Part shown: piece by piece, positions 28,831 through 36,582 of the stretch
How the letters are laid out: each line of letters opens with the position of its first letter
Position numbering within the stretch: position 1 is the stretch's first letter
NCBI GenBank assembly: GCA_901457705.2
Contig: LR590083.2
Span: forward strand, 3,162,597-3,226,596
Length of the DNA: 64,000 nucleotides
Source: Beijerinckiaceae bacterium RH AL1
GTDB taxonomy: Bacteria > Pseudomonadota > Alphaproteobacteria > Rhizobiales > Beijerinckiaceae
Direction of reading: 5' to 3'
The notes under the pieces: generated by a model
What the model was told of the DNA's origin: nothing
Seen by the model: only the letters and a program-made list of their open reading frames with translations
The model's database searches: none
Program-made: the position numbers and the translations under genes

Positions 28831-30045
28831 ATGGACCTGCAGGACGGACGCAGCCTCACGGCGAGCCCTGACGAGAGCGAGGCGGCGCGCGATTTCGACA
28901 TCGTCACCCGCACGCAGGCGGTGGCCGACATCGCGGCCGGCCATGCCCTCGCCGTCGATCGCGACGCGGTCTTTCCAGCGGACGCCATCGCGGCGGCCAA
29001 GCGCAACGGCCTGATGGCGCTGCTCGTCCCCCGCGCGCTCGGCGGCGCGGGTGCCTCGATGCATGTCGTCGCCGACGTCTGCTACACGCTGGGCCAGGCC
29101 TGCGCCTCCACGGCGATGATCATCGCCATGCATCAGGCCGCGCTCGCCTGCGTCGTGCGTCATGCCGGCACGAGCGCCTGGCACCGCGACTTCCTCGCCC
29201 GAGTCGCGAAGGAAAACCTGCTTCTCGCGTCCTCGACCACCGAGGGCTCCGGCGGCGGCAACGTCCGCTCGTCCGTCGCGCCCCTGGTGCGCGAGGGAGG
29301 CCGCCTCGCCTTCGCCCGCGCCGCGACCGTGATGTCCTACGGGGCCGAGGCCGACGGCATCGTCACGACCGCGCGCCGCGACGCCGATGCCTCGGCCACC
29401 GACCAGGCGCTCGTCGTCTTCCTGAAGGACGACTACAAGCTGACGCCGACCGGCGGCTGGGACACGCTCGGCATGCGCGGCACGTCGAGCGCCGGCTTCG
29501 CGCTCGCGGCCGAGGCCAGCGAGGCGCAGATCCTCCCCGTCGGCTACGACAAGATCCATCCGCAGACCATGGTGCCGATCTCGCACCTCTCCTGGGCCGC
29601 GACGTGGACGGGCATCGCCGCCGCCGCGGTGTCGCGGGCGCAAGGCTTCGTGCGCACCGCTGCGCGCCGTGCCAACGGCGTGATGCCGCCCGGCGCGCAG
29701 CGCTGCACGGAGGCGGTCGCCGAGCTGCACAGCCTGCGCGGCGTCGTCGCGGCGATGATCACGCGCTACGAGGCGATCAAGGACGACACGCGGGCGCTGA
29801 CCGCGCTCGAGACGCAGGCGGCACTCAACCTCTTCAAGGTCGATGTCTCCGAGCGCGCCGTCGATGTGGTGATGCTGGCGATGCGCGCCTGCGGCCTCGC
29901 CGGCTATCGCAACGACAGCGACTTCGCGCTCGGCCGCCACCTGCGCGACGTGCTGTCCTCGCCGGTCATGGTGCACAACGAGCGCATCCGCGCCAACATC
30001 GCCTCGACCGCCCTGATGAGCGGCGTGCCGGCTTCGCTGAGCTGA
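28831..30045 (+). CDS. Acyl-CoA dehydrogenase-like flavoprotein
   Basis: The 404-residue protein has the acyl-CoA dehydrogenase architecture: helical N-terminal domain, beta middle domain beginning LLASSTTEGSGGG with the GGWDTLGMRGTSS flavin-contact loop, and C-terminal helical domain ending with ALGRHLRDVLSSPVMVHNERI. The usual catalytic glutamate is not obvious to me. It is divergent from the ACP operon, sharing the regulatory gap. In other organisms this fold oxidises acyl groups carried on carrier proteins as well as CoA esters, so it may act on the adjacent ACP's cargo. Confidence 0.85.
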   Translation: MDLQDGRSLTASPDESEAARDFDIVTRTQAVADIAAGHALAVDRDAVFPADAIAAAKRNGLMALLVPRALGGAGASMHVVADVCYTLGQACASTAMIIAMHQAALACVVRHAGTSAWHRDFLARVAKENLLLASSTTEGSGGGNVRSSVAPLVREGGRLAFARAATVMSYGAEADGIVTTARRDADASATDQALVVFLKDDYKLTPTGGWDTLGMRGTSSAGFALAAEASEAQILPVGYDKIHPQTMVPISHLSWAATWTGIAAAAVSRAQGFVRTAARRANGVMPPGAQRCTEAVAELHSLRGVVAAMITRYEAIKDDTRALTALETQAALNLFKVDVSERAVDVVMLAMRACGLAGYRNDSDFALGRHLRDVLSSPVMVHNERIRANIASTALMSGVPASLS

Positions 30046-30071
30046 GGACGGCGGTTGCCGTTGAGTGCTGG

Positions 30072-30254
30072 AGTGCATCCCGGATCCGGTCGACGTGCCC
30101 CAGTCGCCTCATGGTGAGCCGCGCGCAGCGCGAGTCGAACCACGAGGCGGTCCACGGATCGAGCCGCTGATCGAGCAACCTGGATCCCTCCTGGTTCGAG
30201 ACGCTCCGCGCTCCTCACCATGAGGGATTGAAGAGCGGCCCGATCCCAGAAGAT
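30072..30254. repeat. Composite palindromic repeat, copy B (inverted relative to copy A)
   Basis: This ~183-bp sequence is the inverted counterpart of 25397-25580. It starts 27 bases after the dehydrogenase stop and ends before the HAD gene. Differences from copy A are scattered substitutions, concentrated around the short tandem near its centre, which fits an old duplication. Confidence 0.9.
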
Positions 30255-30300
30255 CGGGACACGCTCCAGCCAGGCCGCCTGCCCTGCAGGCGTTAGCCCA

Positions 30301-31020
30301 TCAAGCCGATCCGTCGCGGACGGCGGCGGCCAGGGCCGCCATGCTGTCGAAGCGGAACTCCGGCGGGCGCAGGCCGTCGGGCAGCGGAGTTGCGGCCGCG
30401 CCGGGACGCGCGGCGTGCCGGTCGATGAAGCAGCGCGCGAGGTCGAGCCCGGCCGCCGTGGCGTGATCGTGGAACAGGCTCTGCGCCGTATGCAGGACGG
30501 CGCCTTTGCCGATGCCGCGCTCCTCGAGCCGCGCGAGCATGTAGTCGAAGCCGGCCCGGTGCGGCTTGTAGACGCCGGTCTCCTCGGCGGTGAACACGGC
30601 ATCGAATGTGACGCCGAGCCTCGCGTTGCTCGCCGCAAACGACGCGTTGTCGACGTTCGAGAGGACGACCAGCCTGTAGCGCTGCGCCAGCTCGGCCAGC
30701 GCCTCGGCGCTATCGGGAAACGCCGGCCAGGCGGGGACGCTCGCGCCGAACGCCAGCGCGGCCTCCCAGCTCGCCGGCCGCTCCCAGGCCTCGGCGAGAC
30801 GCTTGTAGACGATCGCCAAAATGTCGCTGTAGCGCTTTGTCGGCGTGGCACGCTGCTGCACGGCTTCGAGATGCCCGAAGCGCGCAAGCACGTCCTCGCG
30901 CGACGGCGGCGCCGCGTGGCCGTCCAGGAGCGGCGCGAGCGCGGCGAGGATGCCCGTCTCCCAGTCGATCAGCGTGCCGTAGCAGTCGAAGCTCAGAACC
31001 TTGAAGTCATGCAGCCGCAT
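30301..31020 (-). CDS. Haloacid dehalogenase-type II HAD hydrolase
   Basis: The 239-residue protein is a HAD superfamily member close to type II (S)-2-haloacid dehalogenases. The nucleophile motif FDCYGTLID has Asp12, motif II is VVLSNVDN, and motif III is KPHRAGFDYM. Length is normal. GGGAG precedes the ATG at 31020 by about 8 bases. Whether the true substrate is a haloacid or a phosphate ester cannot be settled from sequence alone. Confidence 0.87.
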   Translation of the reverse strand: MRLHDFKVLSFDCYGTLIDWETGILAALAPLLDGHAAPPSREDVLARFGHLEAVQQRATPTKRYSDILAIVYKRLAEAWERPASWEAALAFGASVPAWPAFPDSAEALAELAQRYRLVVLSNVDNASFAASNARLGVTFDAVFTAEETGVYKPHRAGFDYMLARLEERGIGKGAVLHTAQSLFHDHATAAGLDLARCFIDRHAARPGAAATPLPDGLRPPEFRFDSMAALAAAVRDGSA

Positions 31021-31041
31021 TGTCCGCTCCCTCGTGCGCAC

Positions 31042-31069
31042 AAAAAAAGAGGCCGCGCGAGCGGCCTCT
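31042..31069 (-). terminator. Rho-independent terminator for the small secreted protein on the minus strand
   Basis: AGAGGCCGC-GCGA-GCGGCCTCT forms a perfect 9-bp stem (31048-31069). On the minus strand it is followed by a run of seven T (complement of 31042-31048), placing it 25 bases past the stop of the gene at 31094-31312. Confidence 0.92.
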
Positions 31070-31093
31070 TCTCAATAGGTGTCGGGTCGACGA

Positions 31094-31312
31094 TCAGCGA
31101 TAGAAGCGGCGACGCACGACGACGCCCGGACGCACGTATACACGCGGGCGAACGAACGGACGGCGATAGCCACGGTAGCCCGGACCGACGCGAACGGCCA
31201 CGCCACCGCGCGGGCCGACGTAGACGCCGAACGCGGAAGCGGGGGTCGGCACGGTCAGCGCCATGGTCGAGGCGACGAGCGCGCCGGCAACAAGGGTCTT
31301 CACGAAGGTCAT
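31094..31312 (-). CDS. Small secreted arginine/valine-rich protein
   Basis: The 72-residue protein begins with a signal peptide (MTFVKTLVAGALVASTMALT, cleavage likely after ASA), and the mature part is very rich in arginine, glycine, tyrosine and valine (RGYRRPFVRPRVYVRPG). ATG 31312 is chosen because AGAGG sits at the right distance; an ATG two codons upstream overlaps that site. Similar tiny basic secreted proteins occur in Hyphomicrobiales with no known function. It has its own terminator. Confidence 0.8.
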   Translation of the reverse strand: MTFVKTLVAGALVASTMALTVPTPASAFGVYVGPRGGVAVRVGPGYRGYRRPFVRPRVYVRPGVVVRRRFYR

Positions 31313-31426
31313 AATCATCCTCTGCAGTGGTTCGAGACCGAACGCCAATTGGGATGGCGTAACAGTCGAGGCGGCCTCGGGTTGCGCCTACGAAAATTCC
31401 GATGAAGACAAGGTGAACGGCTCCGC

Positions 31427-32338
31427 TCACGCCGGCACCGCGGCGGCCTGGCGGCGGCTGCGGCGCCCCGCCAGCGTCGTGCCGGCCGAGGCCGCGACGA
31501 TGCAGGCGATCGCCGCCCACTGCACCGGCCGCAGGTGCTGGCCGAGAAAGGCGAGGCCGACCAGCGCGCCGATCGCCGGCTCCAGGCTCAAAAGCACGCC
31601 GAAGGTCTGGCGCGGCAGGTGCCGCAGCGCGAAGATCTCGAGCGAATACGGCACGGCGCTGGAGAGAAGAGCGACGACGAGGCCGATCGCCAGCAGCGAC
31701 GGATCGAGCAGCGTGCGCCCGGCCCCGATGATGCCGAACGGCAGCACCGCCAGCGCGCCGATCGCGAGCGCCAGCGAGACCGCCTGGCCGCCGTCGAGAT
31801 GGGCGAGCCGCTGCCCGGTGACGATGTAGGCGGCCCAGAAGCAGGCCGCCGTCAGCGCGAAGCCGACGCCGACCGGATCGAGCCCGGCGCCGAGGCCGTG
31901 CAGGGGCAAGAGCAGGACAAGGCCGGCGACCGCGAGCGCGATCCAGGCGAGATCGAGAGCGCGGCGCGAGGCGAACAGGGCAACCGCGAGAGGCCCGACG
32001 AACTCGATGGCAATGGCGAGCCCGATCGGCACCGAGCGGATCGCCATGTAGAAGCAGAGGTTCATCAGACCCAGCACGGTGCCGAACAGCGCGATGCGGC
32101 CGAGATCGCGCGGCGCCAGCCGCTGCCGCCACGGCCGGCGGAGCGCGGCGAGCATCAGCGCGGCAAGCGCGATGCGCAGGCTCGTCGTGCCGGCGGCGCC
32201 GGCGGTCGCGAACATCGCATGCGCGAAGGTCGCGCCGAGACAGACCGACGTCATGCTGCCGAGCAGCGCCAGGGGCGCCAGCGTGCCGGACGACACGGCC
32301 TTTATGGGCGATGGGGAAACGGCGGCCTTGGTCGACAT
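31427..32338 (-). CDS. EamA/RhtA-type amino-acid exporter
   Basis: The 303-residue protein has about ten hydrophobic segments in two EamA repeats (MTSVCLGATFAHAMF onward and the second from FALTAACFWAAYIVTGQRL). The RhtA-like segment FALRHLPRQTFGVLLSLEPA is typical of threonine/homoserine exporters. It is divergent from an Lrp/AsnC regulator with a perfect inverted repeat between them, the standard arrangement for amino-acid-controlled exporters. Start ATG 32338 (MSTKAAV) is preferred over an upstream in-frame ATG at 32422 that would overlap the regulator. Confidence 0.87.
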   Translation of the reverse strand: MSTKAAVSPSPIKAVSSGTLAPLALLGSMTSVCLGATFAHAMFATAGAAGTTSLRIALAALMLAALRRPWRQRLAPRDLGRIALFGTVLGLMNLCFYMAIRSVPIGLAIAIEFVGPLAVALFASRRALDLAWIALAVAGLVLLLPLHGLGAGLDPVGVGFALTAACFWAAYIVTGQRLAHLDGGQAVSLALAIGALAVLPFGIIGAGRTLLDPSLLAIGLVVALLSSAVPYSLEIFALRHLPRQTFGVLLSLEPAIGALVGLAFLGQHLRPVQWAAIACIVAASAGTTLAGRRSRRQAAAVPA

Positions 32339-32377
32339 GCCTGCTCGTACCTCGGCCCGCTGGACGGGAGGCGGCAA

Positions 32378-32401
32378 AAACAGGCATGATAGCGCCTGTT
32401 T
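32378..32401. promoter_or_regulatory. Perfect inverted repeat between the exporter and the Lrp regulator
   Basis: AAACAGGC (32378-32385) and GCCTGTTT (32394-32401) are exact inverted 8-mers with an 8-base spacer. The site lies in the ~80-bp divergent gap, 20 bases before the regulator ATG. It is a good candidate for the Lrp-family operator. Confidence 0.55.
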
Positions 32402-32421
32402 CCAGCTTTCTTCGGCAATCA

Positions 32422-32916
32422 ATGGCAGAACCCGCCACCCTTGATCGCTTCGACCGTGCGCTGCTCGACCTCGTGGCGCGCGACAATCTCACGCCGGCGC
32501 GCGTGCTCGCCGGCAAGGTCGGGCTTTCGGAAAGCGCGGTGCTGCGGCGGCTGCGGCGGCTGCGCGCCGCGGGCGTGATCGCGGCCGACGTCGCCATCGT
32601 GCAGCCGGCGGCGCTTGGCCTCACGCTCACCATGCACGTGCTGGTGCAGATGGAGCGCGAGAACTCGGCGGTGCTCGACGCCTTCGCGCGAAAGATCCAG
32701 CGGCGGCCGGAAGTCAACGGCGCCTGGTATGTGACCGGCGACAGCGACTTCGTGCTGCTCGTGCGCGTCGCCGACATGGCGACCTACGAGCGCTTCTCGC
32801 GCGCCGTGCTGAACGACGACCCCAACGTGCGCGCGTTCCGCACGCTGATCACCATCCGCGAGCTGATGGACCGCAGCGCGTCGTCCGGCCCCGAGGGGTC
32901 GCTATCGCCGGCGTGA
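32422..32916 (+). CDS. Lrp/AsnC family transcriptional regulator
   Basis: The 164-residue protein has an N-terminal AsnC-type winged helix (FDRALLDLVARDNLTPARVLAGKVGLSESAVLRRLRRLRAAGVI) and a C-terminal RAM ligand-binding domain. It is divergent from the RhtA-like exporter, which it probably controls in response to an amino acid, and the 8-bp inverted repeat between them may be its site. The tRNA gene follows 80 bases downstream. Confidence 0.92.
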   Translation: MAEPATLDRFDRALLDLVARDNLTPARVLAGKVGLSESAVLRRLRRLRAAGVIAADVAIVQPAALGLTLTMHVLVQMERENSAVLDAFARKIQRRPEVNGAWYVTGDSDFVLLVRVADMATYERFSRAVLNDDPNVRAFRTLITIRELMDRSASSGPEGSLSPA

Positions 32917-32996
32917 GAACGCTTGCCACGCCCAAACCGACCCGCTATGGAGGCTCCCTCGCGGGGCCGGCCGATCCGAGCCGCCCACCAAGCGAT

Positions 32997-33073
32997 GCGC
33001 CCGTAGCTCAGCTGGATAGAGCACTAGACTACGAATCTAGGGGTCAGGAGTTCGAATCTCTTCGGGCGCGCCA
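32997..33073 (+). tRNA. tRNA-Arg (anticodon ACG)
   Basis: A 77-nt cloverleaf: acceptor GCGCCCG pairs with CGGGCGC, D arm GCTC...GAGC, anticodon stem CTAGA/TCTAG with loop CTACGAA (anticodon ACG), T arm AGGAG/CTCTT around TTCGAAT, then discriminator G and genomic CCA at 33071-33073. ACG decodes CGU/CGC/CGA after A-to-I editing. The DNA after it is conspicuously AT-richer. Confidence 0.97.
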
Positions 33074-33240
33074 CCCACCATTTCCGTTTAATGCCAGCAG
33101 CCTTGCCCCCCGACGTCGGGCCCCGATCTCGTGCAGGGATGACTGAAGCCCCATCGTTTCCGCGGTCCGTGATCGCTTGGGTGCCTCCATTCGGGATCGG
33201 CACGAGGAGAATTTGAATTACTTGATTGAGGGGAAAAGTC

Positions 33241-33621
33241 ATGAGCGCCGAGAAGGGCAAAATGACGCCGGAAGACCTCGCAGGCTTTATTTACGAGAAG
33301 ATCATACAAGAAAACTCTGTTATATACAAAGATATTTATGTTGGTGGATATAAGAACGGGGCAACGGATCCCTACATGAAGAGAGCCTTCGATTTCGTGT
33401 CGCGACTATCCGAAGCGGACCGCCAGACTTTGCTCCTCATGATGAGACAGGTTATGGTAGACACTTCGTCAAGCTTGTTGGCCATGTTCGATGGAGGGGC
33501 CGACATATCACCCCACACAGGCAGATTCGAGATTACTTACGACGATGGCAGAAATCTCTGCGGGGATCTTCAGGCTATTTTTCTCGAATTAAGTGAAGAG
33601 GATCAATCAAAGCGAGGATGA
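33241..33621 (+). CDS. Protein of unknown function in the tRNA-adjacent low-GC patch
   Basis: The 126-residue acidic soluble protein has no signal peptide or membrane segment. I do not recognise the family. The middle is helical (MKRAFDFVSRLSEADRQTLLLMMRQV) and the end acidic (LELSEEDQSKR). AGGGG precedes the ATG well. Codon use and base composition are visibly AT-richer than in neighbouring genes, a sign of transfer. Small acidic proteins of this kind are often immunity proteins, but no toxin partner is apparent. Confidence 0.7.
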   Translation: MSAEKGKMTPEDLAGFIYEKIIQENSVIYKDIYVGGYKNGATDPYMKRAFDFVSRLSEADRQTLLLMMRQVMVDTSSSLLAMFDGGADISPHTGRFEITYDDGRNLCGDLQAIFLELSEEDQSKRG

Positions 33622-33710
33622 GGTTTTCTCAAGCGCCACGGGATCGATCCAACGGCGATCGAAAAGCCCATTATTTCAATGCAGCCTGAGCATTTTTAGG
33701 GAATTCTCAT

Positions 33711-34280
33711 ATGAACAAGCCCCTCGACGATGCGATCCTGCATATCATCACGACGGAGTCTGGCAGCCATGATCCTGAGCGTCTTCTCTTTGAACTGCAG
33801 CGCGACTTTGTAAAAGGAGAAAATTTAGGCTTATTTTTACCCCGAGAACTGGAAGATTATTGCAAAGAGCGTAATCCCGGTGTAGAATATATCATCATCT
33901 TAGGATTAGTCTTGAATGTTTTTGACGATAATCAAAACCTTATTGATGTTTTGGCGCGCTTAATCGACCAAGATTGGCACTTTGCGCATGAAGACATAGT
34001 CTCAGCTTTAGAGATGATCGGTGGCGACGAGACCCTGTCCGCACTGGAGGGCGCCGCACACGCCCGGCCACACTATCTTGCCAGGGTGGACGGTGCAGCG
34101 GCTCTGACACGTGAGGCCATTTGGGCGATTTGGAAGGTCCAAACGCTACGGGCGCTGCGGCCGTTGGAGAAATTGTCTCACGACGAGGATTGCACGATAA
34201 GCGCCCTCGCAAAGAAACAACTGAGACGAAAAATGAATCTCGGTGGAGAGGGCTCAAGCGCGGATGAAACTCAAGCTTGA
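33711..34280 (+). CDS. Protein of unknown function with HEAT-like helices, low-GC patch
   Basis: The 189-residue soluble acidic protein is unknown to me. Its second half (LDVLARLIDQDWHFAHEDIVSALEMIGGD, then AIWAIWKVQTLRALRPLEKL) alternates helices in a way that suggests HEAT-like repeats. The first half of the gene is strikingly AT-rich for this genome. It lies 89 bases after the previous unknown gene, on the same strand, so the two may form a transferred pair. A start at 33711 has only a modest ribosome-binding sequence. Confidence 0.68.
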   Translation: MNKPLDDAILHIITTESGSHDPERLLFELQRDFVKGENLGLFLPRELEDYCKERNPGVEYIIILGLVLNVFDDNQNLIDVLARLIDQDWHFAHEDIVSALEMIGGDETLSALEGAAHARPHYLARVDGAAALTREAIWAIWKVQTLRALRPLEKLSHDEDCTISALAKKQLRRKMNLGGEGSSADETQA

Positions 34281-34488
34281 TGCAGATGCTCGAGCTGAGT
34301 AAAATTATACGAAATATTGCATCACGATGAGTTCAATTGCGTAGATTAAGGCATTCTCATTTTTCATAAATAACGACGCGTTCAGGCAGTAGTGACGTCC
34401 GACGCCCAAAGGGTGGACGTTTAAGCGCTGAGCTATGAATCAGCAACTCCCGTTCATGTCTGGCATCAAAACTCCCCCCGCTCGAGCG

Positions 34489-35538
34489 TTACACGTCACT
34501 TGCCTGAAAGAAGGGCAGCAGCCCCGTATTCGGCGCGCAGTTGATATACTCGAACCGCTGACCTTCGCCGGGCAGCACGAACACCTCGTGCCAGAGGCGC
34601 AAGGCCAGCTTTTCGCCACGGACGGTGGCGAGGTCCACCATGCGCTCGAAGATGGCGAGGTGCGTCGGATGATGGGCCGCCCAGGCCTCGAGATGCCCGA
34701 GGCTCAAGAAGATGCCGAGACCGAAGGCGCGCGCCAGCGGTTCGTCCGTGCGGCCGATCTCGTTGGCGAAGCGCAGGTCGAGGCATCCGGTCTCGGCGCG
34801 GTGATCGCGCAGATAGCGCATGCCCGCGTGCAGCGCGGGGCGGACGCTCGCGTCGTAGAGCGCAAGCTCCTCGGCATCGCAGCCCGCCCAGTTCTGGCCG
34901 GAGCGGATGACGCAGAGGTTTGCGGGCGGAGTTACGCGCAAGCGCCGGCCGCGCGTCTCCCCTGGTTCGGCTTGCGGCAGATTGTGCCCGTAGAGGCTCG
35001 CCAGCGGGTCCTGCGCGGCGGCCGGGATGCGGTCGCGCATGCTGCCCCAGTAGAGGTGCTCTTGGACGGGCCCGTACACGCTCTGGCCCGTGCCGACCGC
35101 GCCGGCATTCTCGGCGTGGCCGAAGATCGTCTCGAGACGGTCCGGCGGAATGGTCAGAACCTCCAGGGCGTGCGCCGCCGCCTCGCGCAGCCGCGCGGGA
35201 TCCCGCCACCACGCGTCGAAGTCGCGCTCGCACCAGGCCCGGTGGCGGTCCGGATCGCACCAGTAGGCCACGGTCATCGTCGCGCGGTCTCCGCTTCGCG
35301 CCGTATACGCCGCTCGCTCGACATGGACCGGGCCGTCCGGCTGGGCAAGCCAGCCATCGAGCCGGGTCGTCTGCGCCCGTCTCGTGTCGCCCTCGGTCGT
35401 GAAGATGGCGACGACGAGCGCTCGCGTGATGCGATCGAACCTGGCGCTCCAAGCCGGTGCCGGCGGGTCCCAGCCCTCCGGCATGTGCCGTCTCGGGCAG
35501 GTCAGCCGTCCTTTGCCGGGCGAGGGTTTCGTTTCCAT
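34489..35538 (-). CDS. Heme-dependent aldoxime dehydratase
   Basis: The 349-residue protein matches the bacterial aldoxime dehydratase (OxdA/OxdB) family, which converts aldoximes into nitriles using ferrous heme. Signature stretches are present: EHLYWGSMRDRIP, LCVIRSGQNWA, SLGHLEAWAAHHPTHLAIF with the probable proximal heme ligand His293, LRLWHEV with the probable catalytic His317, and FEYINCAPNTGLLP. The usual partners, nitrile hydratase/amidase or nitrilase, are not in this window, so it is an orphan copy. GC content is normal, unlike the two genes before it. Confidence 0.88.
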   Translation of the reverse strand: METKPSPGKGRLTCPRRHMPEGWDPPAPAWSARFDRITRALVVAIFTTEGDTRRAQTTRLDGWLAQPDGPVHVERAAYTARSGDRATMTVAYWCDPDRHRAWCERDFDAWWRDPARLREAAAHALEVLTIPPDRLETIFGHAENAGAVGTGQSVYGPVQEHLYWGSMRDRIPAAAQDPLASLYGHNLPQAEPGETRGRRLRVTPPANLCVIRSGQNWAGCDAEELALYDASVRPALHAGMRYLRDHRAETGCLDLRFANEIGRTDEPLARAFGLGIFLSLGHLEAWAAHHPTHLAIFERMVDLATVRGEKLALRLWHEVFVLPGEGQRFEYINCAPNTGLLPFFQASDV

Positions 35539-35768
35539 CGCAGCTCCAGACCATCACGGCGCGTTGCTCGACGCGCGCGGCGCCGCTAAAATTGCGGGGT
35601 ATCGTGATGGCCGGGAACGGCATGATGCCTGCCGCGTGCTGGGCGTTTTGCCCGAGCTGGCATTCGCGGCTTGGTCGAGGCTGTACCGGAAGATACCTCT
35701 CAGTCGTCGAGGTCGAACATCCCGGCGTCACTCTTTCTGCCATCGACGATCGAAAAGCCCTCGTTGCC

Positions 35769-36440
35769 TCAGCGATCCGCCGTCCAGCCGAGATAAAGAT
35801 CAATATCACCGCAACGCTTAGGGCCGACCACGCGAGTTGCTTGAGCGCCGCTGAAGCCCATTGCCGAGGCGAAAGCCTTGAAGTCAGCTATGCCCGTGTC
35901 GCCGTAATCGAACGAATGGACCATCATGACGGCAACCTTGGCTCGGTAGCGCCGCGCTTCGTAGATGGCCGATGCTGTGCGATGGATCAGCTGATAGCGG
36001 AGAGTGCTGTCATGAGGCACCTCCATGCCGAGTGTCTGGGCCAGCGATTGAAGACGTTTCGGTTTGCGACTGTTCTTTGAGGCTCCGGCGAGCCAACTGG
36101 CTACTGTCTCACCAAAACTTTCTCGAACCTTTCCTTCGACGGCCATGATCGCGATGCCAGACGCCAATCCGAGCACTGCCAAAACATCTGCTTGAGATGG
36201 TCGCGCTCCATCTTCGAGGCCAATCCGACGCTCGAGGAAAGCATCGACCAGTTCAACGCCCTCGAAGGCGTCATGATCGCACCGTTCACGGAGCGTGTGC
36301 TCTATCATCGTTGGGAAGCCCCTAAACCAAGCTTCAGCAATAGCCTTGGCTGAGAAGCGATCACGATAACGGTGAGGCGACCCGAGGTGAGGGATGACGT
36401 CCTCTGGGGCCTTCATCGGCAAATAAGGTCGATTGATCAT
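35769..36440 (-). CDS. DUF6946-like protein, possible nuclease fold
   Basis: The ~223-residue protein resembles, from memory, the DUF6946 family: SQADVLAVLGL, then MAVEGKVRESFGETV, RYQLIHRTASAIYEA and VMMVHSFDY. The order D...(V)E-x-K (ADVLAVLGL then VEGKV) is compatible with a PD-(D/E)XK nuclease-like core, which is inference only. It is in the tRNA-adjacent accessory patch. ATG 36440 (MINRPYL) is preferred; an extension to 36482 is open. Function unknown. Confidence 0.6.
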   Translation of the reverse strand: MINRPYLPMKAPEDVIPHLGSPHRYRDRFSAKAIAEAWFRGFPTMIEHTLRERCDHDAFEGVELVDAFLERRIGLEDGARPSQADVLAVLGLASGIAIMAVEGKVRESFGETVASWLAGASKNSRKPKRLQSLAQTLGMEVPHDSTLRYQLIHRTASAIYEARRYRAKVAVMMVHSFDYGDTGIADFKAFASAMGFSGAQATRVVGPKRCGDIDLYLGWTADR

Positions 36441-36582
36441 ATCTGTGCTTAGCCGACAGGCGCTCCCTTGCAACCCAGCCAAAGGTCAGCCTGCGGTGGG
36501 CTGACCATCTCGCCCGAGTTCGCTGGCGCGCTTGTCTATGATGCCTGATCAGCAAGCGTTCTTATAATCCGCAATCCAACCA

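Noticed and set aside
32997-36582. Integrated element with att sites at tRNA-Arg
   Set aside because: I looked for a second copy of the tRNA 3' end (TTCGAATCTCTTCGGGCGC) downstream and found none, nor an integrase or transposase. Only the compositional change and gene content remain, so I report an accessory patch, not an element.
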